DNA from: Lingula anatina
Taxonomy: Eukaryota; Brachiopoda; Lingulata; Lingulida; Lingulidae
Assembly: GCF_001039355.2 (NCBI RefSeq)
Contig: NW_019775389.1
Location: 132,380 to 196,379 of the forward strand
Direction of reading: 5' to 3'
Length of the DNA: 64,000 nucleotides
Shown here: positions 1 through 13,310 of the stretch, piece after piece
How positions within the stretch are numbered: position 1 is the stretch's first letter
Layout: the number at the start of each line of letters is the position of its first letter
Notes under the pieces: generated by a model
The model's input: the letters and a program-made list of their open reading frames with translations, nothing else
Told to the model about the DNA's origin: nothing
Database searches by the model: none
Translations under genes and position numbers: made by a program

Positions 1-515
1 GGGGGTAGAATGAACCCCTCTTTTGCCGGAAAAAGGTTCCCTTTGGGTAAAATTTGATATAGGCACACAAGGGTTTCATGGCACATGTAAAGGGTCCACG
101 TTTTTAGAAAAAGAACCCCCTTTTGAAATATCCGGCTACGGGCCTGCAACCAAAATAATTATAACCCAGTAGACTTGAATACATCTGTTTACGTGGCTTA
201 TCGGAACACTGAGCGACCTAAAACAGGTTAATGAAAACACATGGCACCGAAAGTTGAAAAGCAAAGTGCTGAGCACTCACCTTGCCTCGCAGGGTACACT
301 ATGTACCTGTGAAGCACTCTCTTCCGGGCAATGGTGTAACATTATATCTGCTTTGATGTTTGAATGCAAATAAACCCTTCCCTTAATTGTTTCTAGGATG
401 GTAAACAAGGTAGTCTAATAGAATCTACATTTCTAATCAAGTAATGGATTATTGATGTACCTAGTAATGTTTGACTTGTATTTAGAACATCAACTATGAA
501 TGGTGATACATGTAT
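1..515. other. non-genic flank, probable transposon debris
   Basis: No coding exon is supported here. The first ~150 bases are rich in short runs of C, G, A and T and contain a phrase (ccggctacgggcctg, near 130-146) that resembles edges of dispersed repeats in invertebrate genomes; that resemblance is from memory and unchecked. The remainder is plain AT-rich sequence up to the LINE 3' end that starts near 516. Confidence 0.3.
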
Positions 516-727
516 GACATTTCATTTCATTTATTTATTACCTTGGTCTCTTGAGGACCATCAGTCTAGTACTGGTACAAATGTTACAACGACTATAGTT
601 ACAACAACTATAGGGTTATTGCAAAGAATAATTATAATAGTAATAATCGTAATCATAATCATCATAACAATAATAATAGTACCTGTAGTAAATTAAATAC
701 ATGAGTACTTAAATAAATAAACTACTT

Positions 728-800
728 AAATAAATCAAATTAAATCAAATTGAATCAAATGAGATCAAATTGGATCAAATTAGATCAAATTAGATTAGAT
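728..800. repeat. 10-11 bp tandem repeat in LINE 3' UTR
   Basis: A run of imperfect units of the type (g)atcaaatta/g lies between the LINE coding tail and its 3' end. It is probably part of the element's own 3' UTR. Confidence 0.6.
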
Positions 801-944
801 CTCATGCCGAAGCCTTCCTGCTTGGCTAAGATATCGTGCCAGGTTACATAATACTTTCTTACTGGAAGAATTCAGCAGGAGAACCAATTTGAACACCGAA
901 GGTCTATTGCAGTAGAAAGGTTTGATGAACCTTTTTCTTAAATC

Positions 945-1199
945 TTAATATCTAGAGCAACCCAGTATAAAGTGGAATTCGTCCTCCACATCATTGCAAT
1001 AGGAACATTTTCTTTGTGAAATAGGGGTTTTACTGTATCTGCCCGTTTCAATTGCAAGTTTATGGGATGAAAATCTTATTTTACTAATCATTTTCTTAAA
1101 TTGGAGCGGGATTGGTTTTGTAAGATAAGTTTGAATAGTAACACGGTCAATAAAGTGTCTATAGAGCCAGCACTTTCTCCAGTCGTTAATCTCTGACAA
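945..1199 (-). pseudogene. LINE ORF2 C-terminal fragment (reverse transcriptase tail)
   Basis: About 84 codons remain open. Visible features are a stretch with SKIRFSSHKLAIETGRY, then a zinc-knuckle-like Cx2Cx7Hx4C (CSYC..EFHF..C). This order (R-x-S/A-H-x-L-x-I-E-T-G-R-Y, then C-x-x-C, E-D-E-x-H-F) is the usual C-terminal region after the reverse transcriptase domain of many invertebrate LINEs. The endonuclease and polymerase domains are missing. It is not a host gene. Confidence 0.72.
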
Positions 1200-1539
1200 T
1201 ATACATTAGCTTGTTGTTTAATATCCATTAGTTTTTGATATACTAGAGGTACAATAAATTTTTATCATAATTACTTGGATAGTGAAAAAAATCATTAAGA
1301 CCAGTTTCTGTAAAAACATCATGAATCTTAGAGAGACATTATGCAATTACCATTAGATGAAGTAAATAAATATACCAGTGCATTGTAAACATACTGACCG
1401 AAAGTATATCCAAGAGACTCACAAAGGAATCCAGTACAACTTTTCTTTAAAAAAGTTTATTTCTGATTAGGTTTTTTTTTCTCAAGGTTTCACTGGGTAT
1501 GCAACAGACCGCTTAAAGAGGACAAATGACACAACTCAC

Positions 1540-1665
1540 CAACAATGATATAATTAGCATATCCTTTATGTCGTCGGTAGCCTGGATGTTGTAACCAGGA
1601 TGTTTATACACTGTTGGCACAGGTGTGACGGCGGCGTTGACGTCTATCTTTATTTTATTTATCAT
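1540..1665 (-). CDS. possible lone coding exon, unknown product
   Basis: On the minus strand an ATG (1665) in a good context (gaaaATGA) opens 42 codons whose third positions are richer in C and G than the surrounding AT-rich DNA. The stretch ends exactly at TTG|GTGAGT, a good splice donor (GT at 1539-1538). The peptide includes AAVTPVPTVYKHPGYN and a DDIKDMLIISLL segment that looks like the start of a membrane helix. I do not recognise a family; a CD225/dispanin-type protein crossed my mind but the match is too short. No partner exon was found, so this may be chance. Confidence 0.2.
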
Positions 1666-3610
1666 TTTCAGACACATACATGCCAATATGCGTTCAACAT
1701 GCGGAAATCCCATCCCAGATATACATGTAACTTTGGAAATTTTTATGCACTGTATCTTTGGTCTGGGGTGTAAGTCTGGAAGTCAATGACTTTTTATTGT
1801 ATGATTCAACATCAACATCCTCCAAAATGACTTAAAATTATAATTTAAACATAAAACATCGCTGTAATCCGGAATGGTTGGCGTATGACTGATAACATGT
1901 GCTCTCTTCTCTGACTGGTCAAATATCAGTGAAAACATCATAGATAGTGTGTCACAGGTCAATATATTATTTCGCCATTCCTGAGATTCATGGATGTAAA
2001 ATCATAACCCATGATGATTATATTGTGTGTTAAGCAGAGCTATATAAGTAGAATACATTTGTCGTTTACGAGGCCATACAGGCGGCTGGATAGACCGGCT
2101 GCTCGGTAGAAAAAGTGGAGTCGGGTGACACAATTTCAATGGAGTGAACAGGCTGTAAAGATTGGAATATCATGAAAATCATTCATTTATAATAATAAGT
2201 AAATGAATATTAAGGGTATGTTTTATGATACTGCCGTAACAACGTCCTTCAGAGAGAGAGATTGTGGACGAAAGTATAATAAGAGGACACAATTGTGGCC
2301 CGATTGTGCTATTGTGACATACGCAGCTCATCTAACACATTCATATAGTCCACACTGCCCTGGCTCGCTACCGCTAATACAGGAATGAACTGGAGTTACA
2401 CAGACCAAAGACTGCTACAATTGTTTCTGATGTAATTTGGAAATCCTTCAGCACAAGCCAGAATTTTTACTTACGGTATACGTCCCCATTTACCACAACC
2501 GCCGTAAATGAAATACATTCCCTTACTTGAACAATTCATATTCACGTTATTATATCCAGAGCAATTTATCAGCACGGGCGTTTCACACCTAACCTAGTCA
2601 ATGATGACAGACATATCAGGTAAGTTTGAAAAGAAAAAAATCTCAGGCGACGAACTTCTAAACCAAAGAGACTCGTGGTTTCTATTCTAATCCTATCCAG
2701 TTTTCTTCTTTTTTCCCTACTGCAAATTTAAAAACAGTCTAATAAATTTAAAAAGGAAAAAAAATGAAGAAATTTTGAGCATAAATTATTTGATCTCTCA
2801 TCATGGATGAAAAGACTGAATTTAATATTAACTAGACACGGTCTTTGCACAAAGGGCCCTAGATGCGACCACGTGACCTATACGGGTTTTGAAACTGTAT
2901 CAAGTCAACAGCTGCAGTTGGAGCAGTTGGCAGTACGTATTTACCGGCTGTCCTGAAATTGTGAACAAGGTCCTGTTTGGCGCGACTGGAACGCTCCTTG
3001 TACGCAGAATTATTTTGAGTTTATTTCAGATAAACATTGATTTAAGGAAATTAACATTTTCTTTTTCATACATTTATTTGGTAGAGACACAGGCACACAA
3101 ATTATTTTAATTAAAATTAACGGTCGTGACAAAAAGCTTTTCTGTAATCCATTGTTGACCTCAGAAGAAAATCGCGCGTGTGCTAAATTGATATATGTTC
3201 GCTATATCTTACGATTAAGATTTAAAAAAAGTTCTTACAATACGCTTGAAAAATGTCTTGAGCTTATTGCCAAAATTTATTCCGACCACCACAGGGCGAT
3301 ATCCACACGGCCATGGCTGTTTACTAATACTCCAAGAACTGGGATACTCCGCAATACTGTAAGCGACTTAAAACAACATTTACATAGACGTGGCCTTGGT
3401 GCGTGTCACGCTGGTAAACAGCACCGGTTGATTGGGTTACCTGTTGCATGAAGATTTTATTGCGAACCCGATCAAGCATGAACTGCCAACGCATATAAGA
3501 TTAACCTGGTTAAGCCGTGTTTTGTTTCAGTGAAAAGCATTCTGAGCTTAAAATTGACTTTATATTTTTCTCCGCGTAAGTATATATGTGCATATTTCAA
3601 GTACTCTTAT

Positions 3611-3613
3611 CAC

Positions 3614-3644
<31 letters not shown>

Positions 3645-3645
3645 T
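3611..3645. repeat. (CA)n microsatellite
   Basis: Near-perfect CA dinucleotide run with one CAAA interruption. Confidence 0.95.
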
Positions 3646-3878
3646 AAATAATAAGAGAAACAGTAAATAATGTTATTTTGCTATTACGTAAATGTTATAT
3701 ATTGCTGCAGGAACATTCCACATATCTTCAGCGGGAATATCGGTCAAGGCCCTAGCCAGAGTCTGAACAGCGACAACTGAAAAACATAACACAGCTGCTC
3801 CAAAGGTTTCCTCAATCTTAATTTCTTCAATATGAACCCAGGCCTCTTTAGAGGCGTCCTATCTTTCTAACAAGGGGC

Positions 3879-3879
<1 letters not shown>

Positions 3880-3909
<30 letters not shown>
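3880..3909. repeat. (GA)n microsatellite
   Basis: Perfect AG/GA run of about 30 bases. Confidence 0.95.
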
Positions 3910-3910
<1 letters not shown>

Positions 3911-5340
3911 AGTTAGAGGGAGAATGGACAGTGAAACATTTTTTCGTTAAAAGTCAAATTGCAAACTACCTCGATATAAATTTCATGTCAATAAAGTTAG
4001 AATAGAATCGAAGAGAAATACAAACGATTTAGATTTATAATTTTGAGAATAATTTTTTTTTTTTTTTTGTTCAAATCCTTGATCTTTTGCCTCGTGTATT
4101 TTTACCATATATATTATATTTTATACTAATACCTGATGTGTTTTCTTGAAAATGAAGGAATATGTCTTATTCAACACACACGCACAAAAAAATGTAAATC
4201 CGCTTTAAATAATGTAGCAGACGACCGTAGAATTCCGGTGTTCTGCGGAACGCTCTATGAGCGAAGAACGGGTGAACTGAGCAGACTGGGACCCTCCGAA
4301 ACATGCGCCACAGACGTGAAATTACGAGTAAAATCTTGTGTCCCCAGATTCAATTTCAAAACCGTTACGATATTTGTTAACATGGTGCAGCAGGAAAACC
4401 ACTGCTCGATGCCATGAACGCTGTCACTAATATTAAGTTCTTGGCTCAGCAGGTATATAAATGAATACGGAAGAGATCGTTTTAAGGCTTCAAGGCAGCG
4501 GTATTATACAACTAGAAACTCCTGTAGATCTTTTCTGTCACGCAGGATTTTCGCCATTGTTCTTTTTTTTCCCTTTTTTCATACTTTAATGTCATTTTTA
4601 TGACATAAATTACTAGATCGATGAGGTGACCTTGCTGGAGTTAGTTCAATTATGGCGAAGCCTTCAAGGAAAAAAATTATCTTATATATTATGGCAGAAA
4701 ATTTCTACAGGTATCATGGAAGCCCATAAACAGGTTTAGGTTTATCATGAAGAAGTTCCCCATTGGCTGAGGGATAAGTAAAGTACATTTACCCGCTAGG
4801 AGTTATTGTTATGTAGGAAATTACGTGCAATATTGAAACAATAACATGACGAATCGCGTTCTATTCATTTCTATTGCTCATACACTGCTGTTGAATTCTA
4901 ATGTACAGGCTCTGACGTTATATTGTACACGGAAATATGATAATAATTACCCTCTTTATTATTATCTTATCATTATTTGCCATTGCGACATAAGTTTATT
5001 TTACAACGACTATCACCGAATGAGTATAATAATAGATATGCATATATAATACGAGAAGTACAGTGGTATGGAACTGAATATAATGACGATCGCTACTGTT
5101 TCGACATCGTCAAGCTTGTATGTTATATTCGGCATATAAGCATTTATTTAATGGGGAGTATCTCAACTAAAGCGTATAGCCCCGTTGCTAGGAGGAGAGA
5201 ACTCTTTTCGCACTGAGAAAGCAACTCCTAGCCGTGGCAAATACGACGAAAGCACAGTAGGTTTATGCTCAGCGATCGCTTTAAACTAAACAGTTGCAGT
5301 CTCCATGCTTGCATTCTAAAAATAACACCATCTCTTTAAG

Positions 5341-5782
5341 GCGCGCTCTGATTGGCTGTTAGCCTACACACCCCGCTTAATCCTCGCGCTTTGCTGTTAG
5401 AGGTCACGCCTTCACCCAGGTTAAAAACTAGTACTTAAAGTGTAATAAATTTATATGCGTACACAATAAAATTGTTTTTAAATACAAAATTGGTAAATTA
5501 TCAAATAATTTAAAACTTTTACCAATGTGCACTGTATGAGTCGCAAACAAAAAGTTTAATTTCTGCTAAATTAAGGACACTGCACACTGCAGCGCGAGCG
5601 GGTGAGCGGGGTGAGAAGCAGTAAAAGGCACAGCTGACTGACTGTCGATTTCCAGGGGTTATTTTCCTCGCTGCCAAGCACTAAGGCTGACATCTGCATC
5701 GATTGCGGTCGACCAGCTGATATGAGTCAAGCTAGGGATTTTTCAATCTGAGGCTGGCGATGAAGAATGGACTTGGAGACCG
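5341..5782 (+). promoter_or_regulatory. candidate promoter and leader exon, perhaps of the + strand SLC16 gene
   Basis: Relative to its surroundings this stretch is GC- and CpG-richer. It contains an inverted CCAAT box (gattggct near 5350) and several GC-rich blocks (5585-5615). It ends in GACCG|GTAAGTCG (GT at 5783-5784), a strong splice donor. An ATG at 5760 lies 23 bases before the donor. Joined to the candidate exon at 18598 it would encode only a 10-residue upstream ORF, and joined directly to 29204 it also stops quickly and out of frame, so the exon would be non-coding leader. The link to gene A, 23 kb away, is inference from order and strand only. Confidence 0.33.
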
Positions 5783-8689
5783 GTAAGTCGACACGCTGTA
5801 TCTTTTTTTATACTAGTGTAAATTATGTCTGATGGGTCTGGTTGATAACATAATTAAGTATATGATATAAATGTCATTTGAGTGTGATTGTCTTTTTACT
5901 GTATTTGAATTGGGATTAAGGTAAACACAAATATATAACTGACAAAGAAGTCTTAGAAAACTTCCCCTGTGTATTATGGCTACCCTCAAAGTGTAGGCCT
6001 AAGGTTTATCATAGCGATTATAGACATTGGTCGCAAATATTATGGTTGTTTTCATCATATATGTAATATGATAATTAATTATTAGGATGATTCGATATGC
6101 GGTCTTACTCAGACTACATAAAAACCTGATAAGATACCGGCATATATTGATAAGCCATTCATTCTATACAGCTTCACTGGCGTGTTTAATGTTAGATGAT
6201 AATACTGGCTATATTCTTACACGAGGTAGGAGCGACTTTAAATACGTGAGTGCCTAAAAGAGGTTTAACGATCTCGTCCCAACTCGGCAAGTCAGTGCGA
6301 TATGGTATTTTGTTCGAGTGGTCAGTGGTGTGATTATCGCCACTAATAGGCCATTAGATAAGAGACAGATAAGAGCGGAGAGCAACCGGGCGAAGAGAGG
6401 GCCCCAAGTCGGTTCTGTACGAGGTGAAGGTATGGTAGAGTGCCTAATGCTTCTGTACTGTCTTGTTGGTTGCTGGAATGGAGACATGCCCCGGTGCGTG
6501 TAATGTGGTCATTCATGTCCTATAATATACCAGTATGAAGTCAGATTTTCTCATGAAATGTTGACATTGTATTGCGCCACGCGCCGAAACGCCGCCGTAT
6601 TCGACTTAGATTTACTACGCTTTATACGTTGCAGTGTGAATTCTTAGTTCAGAAACACTTGGGAATTTCCATTAGTTAAGTCCTATGGAACGCAGATTAA
6701 AAAGAAAGATGGTTTAAGGATTTCAATGATTGGCAGGTAACTGAGAAAGAAGGGATAAACTTAAGTGTTTACATATGTTTCTTGTTCTATTGAAATGTTG
6801 ATTTTTTGGGGGGATTTGTGTGTTATGGCCTATATTTCGTCCTCTGTTAAAGCCTTGAACTTTACGGCTGACTTACAAACAGTTATTTATAGATACAAAG
6901 GATAATATTACACGGTCAATTATTGTCATACCACGGTGAAAAGATATAAAAAGACCAGAGCTTTTCGCAGCGCAGTGAACGTTAACCTAACTCAAAGATA
7001 TTCCGATTTGACAAAAGAAATAGGAATTATTTTAATGCCTGTAAAGCTACTTTTACCATACTTACCATTGAAAACTACGGACCCTAACGCAATAGCGACT
7101 GTAAATTTATACGCGTACTTATTTTAAGCAGACCAATATATGTTTCATCGGAAATCGAACGAATTTTCACAAATCGAATCAAGCGCATTTCGGATTAATG
7201 AGCTTCTCATTAACACCCACAATGTACAGTAAATAGGCACTATTTTGACATTACAGCAGAGTAAGAGCATTTCCATTTGTTCGATATAGTATGTATGTAA
7301 TATCAAATTCATTTACTAGTATTCATGCATACATCGATAATCATATTGTTTTCTGAGAGAGATAACCCCCGCTCCCATCCTTGAAAAGGAAATTTCTGAC
7401 TTTTTCTTTCATAAATGAGTATCAACCCGACAATTTTAGGCTTGTCTTCTTGTTATGACAGCTTGAGGTGTATTTCGTAAGTGTTATTAAAATTCAGTCA
7501 ACTTAGGTTTGCGTGTGCTCACGTCATTCATGTCGGGGGCGGTTAAAAATTTCGGGTGGTGGGAGTGCGATATAGAAACTGAGAACAACACATTTGTCAT
7601 CATATTCCGTCACATTGTCCTTTTGTTATGTCTATAACTGGCATATGGTTAGTGTCAGGAAAAAAAGAAGCAAGTGACGAATATTATCTGAGATTAGGGT
7701 GCTTTTGATGAAAAACAAAGTCGTATAAAATAGATATGTATCGGAAGCCAGTGGGTACATTTGTATAAACAAAATTTGTATTAATTTCGAAACTCCCAGA
7801 TAGTGATCCGGGGATTGGCTTTCACTATCGTCCTGATGTTGTTTTGTAATTTTTTAATGATCATACAGAGGTATATGCTTCTCTTCGGGCAGGGGTTGAA
7901 AACGCCAACGGTTTTTCACTCATGTTCTTTTTCTCTTTTTTTTTCAAATGATAAAGGTCGTAAAACAATGTATGCGCTGTGTGAATACACTGTCAATTTT
8001 CTTAGATAGAAGATTCTATGAATAAGATGACGTAATGTGCGTTTTCATGTGGATGATTCTAAGAATTAAGCTGGATGAATATATTTGCAGTACACTGAAT
8101 CATAGTTCCGTGATACGCATTATTACCAGACAGTTCAGTAAAAAGCGCTGTAGAGATATATTATAGACCTGCATAGGACAAACTGACGTTTATATAAAAG
8201 GGATCTTCGATTTTTTGATGAAAAGATAATTATACGTAAGGATTAGAAAATTATTTTATTAATTTTTTTCTTTGAAAAAAGAAGAAATAACATTGATGGA
8301 GGTATTTTCCGGATAATCATACGGCCAAAACGTTTTCAAGAATTAAAAAAGGAAGTAGAAGTAAGTATAGTAGTGAAAATTTACCCTGCGTACATTGGCC
8401 CCCTAATAAAAAATTAGTCATTAATTACGAGATGACAGCGGTATATGTTCTCTATAGCTATTGGTAGGCGGACGTTGAGCAGTGCGAGTGCCGTTAGTGG
8501 TGTACCGCAACTGCCATAACTTCACGTGCGCGAATCGGGACAGCAGTTTCTCTCGGTAAATTGCCCAGGCAACGGCCCAGCAGAAAGTATTATATATCGT
8601 TTAATAAGTAGATTTAAGGGCTCTGGTGACGCCAGAGTTGGGTATGGCATTTGTGAGTGCGCTATGGATACAGAAAATGGGTGCAAGTA

Positions 8690-8880
8690 TGGAGAGAGAG
8701 AGAGAAACTGAGAGAGAGAGCGAGAGAGAGAGAGAGAGGAAAAGAGACAGAAAGAAAAACCGAGAGAGAGGGAAACAAAGAGAGAGAGAGAAGGAGAGAA
8801 AGAGAAAGGGAGAGAGAGAGAGATAGGTAGAGAGCGAGAAAGAGGCGTGAGTGTGTGAGTGAGAGAGAGAGAGAGAGAGA
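8690..8880. repeat. GA-rich polypurine tract
   Basis: Almost 190 bases of GAGA/GAAA with few pyrimidines on the + strand. It creates spurious open frames on both strands (Ser/Leu-rich on -, Arg/Glu-rich on +). It could adopt triplex (H-DNA) structure; that is inference. Confidence 0.92.
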
Positions 8881-11376
8881 ATAAAGCACCCCATTACCGC
8901 GCAATGCAATAAACGTCAGTCAATGTTGACAGACGCGCCTTGGGGCCATCAGCTGATTTTTAATTTGATTTTTGCGGTTAAGAAAAAATCCTCCCATAAT
9001 GTAGTGTGATTCATTGCTCAGAAAAGTTCACCTTGGGCTGAAAATAGCATCGACAGACAGCGACTGCTTAGTTACATCACCTATCTCTAGTCCAGTACGT
9101 CTTCAACTCCGACCCGACGTTGCTGAGGAAAAGATTTTAAAATAAGATCATGCCGAAATGATTAACTCTGATTTCGTTTCAAATTTAGGAAATATACGCA
9201 CACATCATCCGCACACAAAGAGGACATTTATTTCGATTTATGTGTGTGCAATGAGAAGAAAATAAGCAGAGATAAAATTTGTTTGGAGCGAGGTAGATGT
9301 TTGCAAAAGAGACAGGCCAGGGCTCCCGTACTATAAACCTATCAGATAAAAGGCAACGGATAGTGGAGCAATGGCACATAATAATGTACAGGTACACACA
9401 AATATATGTACACTCACTGTACACGTGCACGTTTCTTGTTATACATAGTAAAACCGGAACAATTTGACTCATGAAATTCCCACTCGTAAGACCTAGGTAA
9501 AGTTTATATAACAAAGGGCCCACTTTCATGGATATTGGCATCTGAATTTTCTTTGTTGAAGGAGAAAAAAGGGTTAGATGGTAAAAATAGCATTCGGGGG
9601 TTGTACCGTGACGGAACAAAAGGCAATGTGTACGTAAGGTTTTGGATCTGGCGTGTACCCTGGACGACACAATTGTGAAAAGTTACGAACCCTGGCGTAA
9701 AGTGTAAACTACCCGCTGTCTCGGTCTATATGAGATTCATGGTTGAAGTCGTTAATAAACAGCTATTTATTCAATCTCTTTTGATTGCAGACAGACACTG
9801 CGATTAAGATTGTAAGAAAAAAAAACTTGCACTGGGGTAAATGCCCTCCTTTTTATAGTTACATCTAATATCTCGGCTACAACTGCGTATTTCATTGATG
9901 CTGTAAAGTTGTGTAATTTTAATTCCTATTTGACAACTATTTGGGTGGCTTCCAGATATACCAAAACGCTCCTCACTGACTTTTGATATTGACTTCTAAT
10001 GATCATGATGGCCTCAATCTTTAGAGACGAGAAGGCCGCATGTTGCGCCTAGCTAACGTTACGGTCACTGATTACCGACCACATGGTCTTGTGGAGAGGA
10101 TCGGCAGGGTCAAAGGTTTCAGAATCAGACGATAGACAAGTCGAACGTCTGGGCGTTCGTGGCGGGGAGGGATCCTCGTGGTTAACCACGTTTCTGATGT
10201 AAGTGCAGAAATATTGTCAGTGGTCAACTGGTTGTTCATATGCAAGTAGAGAGAACTTTTTGACAGACTCGTTGAATATTGTTTCGTAAATGATTTTGTT
10301 TTCCATAATATGGTAAGTAAAACCATGCGGTTAGACAGTACCACGATTTCCTTATGTGAACGTGCGATAGTTCATGTGTGCGCCCGTAGAAAGGACACGT
10401 CGCGGAAAGGTGTATTCAGACGAGAAAACGATCTCATCTCCAGTCTTCACAGAAAGGCAAAACAACATAGATCATTCGAAACTGCTTTTTAAGTCGTCCG
10501 AAGGCGCCAATTACCCTATTTTCGATCTAAAGTAGTCATGCTTGAACGGTTTTCGACTTAGCCATGCTACACGTTGAAGCCATAAGTTAGTTTTTTTTCT
10601 GTCAGTAATGACTGAGAAGTACGGTCTTTACCACAATTTATGTATCATCCGGTGAAACTGTAATAATGGGGTGTGCCACGTTCCCAGTCAAACGTGACAT
10701 ATCAAAAATGGAGAGGCAACAAGATAGTATCTCTTAATAAATGATAATAATCACGTCTACAGACGCTCAGGTGAAGGGGGTGACAGTGAGGTTACTGTGA
10801 TGGCTAGTACAGATTGGAGAAAGGGTCAGAAGGGGTTAGGACCACTTTTTTCTCAATATATTTAAACACTGCGTTTAATATTGAGTCGCCGAGTTAATGC
10901 CCCATCCAGGTACAGTAAGCTCTGTGCTGGACACGCAGCTTCCTAAAGTGTGCGCTTGTCGTTATTGCTTCAGACTTAGATAAGTCCGTTTGATACAAAT
11001 CGACCCTTACACCACCAGTTCAGACATATATTTGCTAATATGTCATTGATATGCCTCTGACCACACATTGATAGGGTGATTATGAAAATACCCCAACATG
11101 TGTAAAAACCTGTTAATCGTTAATTTAGTATTGACTTGTATATTGGAGTAAACAGAGGTAAATCATTGACTGGCAGTTTCACCATGAGGGTGCATGCCCC
11201 TAGAAACCGATATAGAGTAGTTTACTTGGTTTATATAATATAACATATTCATGACGGGGAATTGCTGGTATTCATCAGGAAGCAATATTATCACAGTTTG
11301 TAACAGTAGCATTATTTGTAACATGTCCTCCCTGGTTTTTACTCGATAAGTGGGAGGTCATATACCAGCTCCCGGA

Positions 11377-11452
11377 TGTATCCAGGGATATTGGATATAT
11401 CCAGGGATATCGGATATATTCAGGGATACCGATACCGGATACATCCAGAAAT
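11377..11452. repeat. ~20-bp degenerate tandem repeat
   Basis: Three to four units built on 'atccagggatatcggatat' with substitutions, including inverted GATATC/GGATAT elements. Confidence 0.7.
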
Positions 11453-11689
11453 GGTGGCAATTCTCGGGTGATAGCACTGCGCATTTCACGCTCTGGCTGC
11501 CTTGCTTGCTGTACCACATTCCAGTTCTGGTAGAAGTACTTCTCTGTGTTATCAGCTTGCCAAGGTTAGTCAACTTCCAGCCGGCATGCATAACCACGCT
11601 TTATCACTGTGTCAACAAATTTTATTGGATTAAGATGAAGGTCTGGGTCATGGTCACGTTGTTATAATAACTGTCTGAAGAGGGCCCTT

Positions 11690-11745
11690 CACGTGTGTGT
11701 GTGCGTGCGTGTGTTTGTGTGTGTGTGCGTGCATGTGTGTGTTTG
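11690..11745. repeat. GT/GCGT-rich microsatellite
   Basis: Interrupted (GT)n with GCGT variants. Confidence 0.9.
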
Positions 11746-13228
11746 GCGCTTAGCAAAGAAAATATTAACGAGAAAAACTAAACAAGTGAAAAGAAAGGTA
11801 TCTCTTTTTTATGAAATGATAGACATACATCAATGAAAAAAAAATGAAAAAAGAAAAGAAAGAAAATGTATACAGTAGAGGGCATGTTGGTTAGCACGCA
11901 GACATGGCATTTCCAACGTAAGAGTATGCGCGGTCGTCTTTCACGGGGCTAATAAGGTTGAAAATAAATCTTCTGAAAGGAGACGGGAATACATTGGCCT
12001 AAAGTTTAAGGAGCGCGGGTTAGAAACAAAATTATCTCATTACAAAATAACACCGGGTAGTGGCGCCAAAACGTATACGCTGAAACTTCTCTGAAAAGTG
12101 ACTTGAGCCCTGCAAATAGTAAAACGTTACCTTGTGTAGTTTCATCATCGTGTGATGGACATGGGCCGGTGATCGACTTTGGGTAAAGGTTTGAACGACA
12201 CCAGACACATATATTAGCTCTAAAACTAAAAAAAACACGTGTTAAGCAGCTGAAATATATGAGTTCGTTTTGGGAAATCAATTGTTTATTGCTTTGGACT
12301 TATGGTTTCATACAAAGCATCCCAGGCTATCCGTGATTTCACGCGTACGTGCGAAAGGTACCTGTGTACCTGTATACGTGACTACAAGGTGCCTTGCTGG
12401 TTGTATAACCAGAATGCTACAAGACTGGGATCATGTCCGCGCCTAAAGTTGGAAAGGCTCACTGCATGCGAATGCGGATTTCATAGGTAGTAAAGGCTCT
12501 GTGTGGTCGAATAGAGTGCACCTTGAATATTCATTTATTCTCAAAAAGTGTATATCAGATATGAAGCTCGGTGTTCACTTGTGTTAAGGTAAAGGCAGTG
12601 TGATAGGGTTCACGCGCACAAGGGCATTTAGTACCAATCCCTCTGAATGATTGGGCGAGTTCCCGAAAAATACTCTCCCCATGTCTTTTGTAATAATAGG
12701 ATGTTTTTGTAACATAGTCGGACAGCTGGTGCGAATCAAAAAATACATGTTAAGTCAGCGATTTAACTACTCATACGTCTTCGTAAGCACGCTCTATGAC
12801 CGACAGTGTTATTCAACGCGGCAGGAACAAAAGGCAAAAGCAAAATTTCATTTCTGAGTGCCGTGATTGAAGCCCCATCCGCTGCGCTGGGACTGAAATA
12901 GAACGAGACTCCGTTCTTAATTCAGGACCAGCTCACTTAATGAACCGTGCACCAACCAAGTCTAATTTGGCGTTCATAATAGGCACGAGCTCTACAGGAA
13001 ATAACACTTGGGAGGCGCGTGTGCGGGACCCTTTTTTATCGGGCATTGTTTATTTTCTTTATCGGAAGAAACCACATTTTCTTCTGCTATCGACTAATCC
13101 AAAGAAGCAGCTTGCACTGGGTGAACTCCCGGCATCGCAACCGGTATGGGATGACTGTTATGACAGCCACAGGTTGGCGAGTGCAGTTATCCACTGTTTT
13201 TGTCCCCTGTTAGGCGTGGTACAGACGC

Positions 13229-13310
13229 GCACACACACACACATACACACACACAAACACGCACGCATGCATAGACACACACAGGTACACGCACGCATGC
13301 ACACACACTT
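13229..13310. repeat. CA-rich microsatellite with CGCATGCA interruptions
   Basis: CACA runs alternate with acgcacgcatgca blocks. It lies inside a 160-codon open frame (12940-13422) that I do not accept as a gene. Confidence 0.9.

Larger units (their letters stand above)
516..1199 (-). mobile_element. 5'-truncated non-LTR retrotransposon (LINE), 3' end
   Basis: Read on the minus strand, the C-terminal tail of a LINE ORF2 (1199-945) is followed by about 430 bases of 3' UTR. It ends in a phrase with 'gaccaaggtaataaataaat' and then a short ATGAA-type repeat tail near 516-535. Such a 3' end with simple-repeat tail is typical of CR1/L2-like LINEs. Sequence upstream (1200-1300 on this strand) has stops in the ORF frame, so the copy is 5'-truncated or decayed. 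It is a dead fragment that cannot move on its own. Confidence 0.72.
1720..5340. other. intergenic stretch, no gene seen
   Basis: Only short open frames without domain signals or paired splice sites occur here. The longest (3152-3451) starts from TTG and resembles no family I know. Microsatellites at 3611-3645 and 3880-3909 and an oligo-T run near 4052-4069 are the only visible structures. Confidence 0.5.

Noticed and set aside
3152-3451. 99-codon frame with basic residues
   Set aside because: Starts only from TTG, matches no family I know, and has no splice partner; kept out of the gene list.
8601-8909. Overlapping open frames on both strands (Ser/Leu-rich and Arg/Glu-rich)
   Set aside because: They are produced by the GA-rich simple repeat; no domain and no splice context.
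9185-9670. 161-codon open frame on the minus strand
   Set aside because: Irregular composition, no recognisable domain and no supporting splice sites; consistent with chance.
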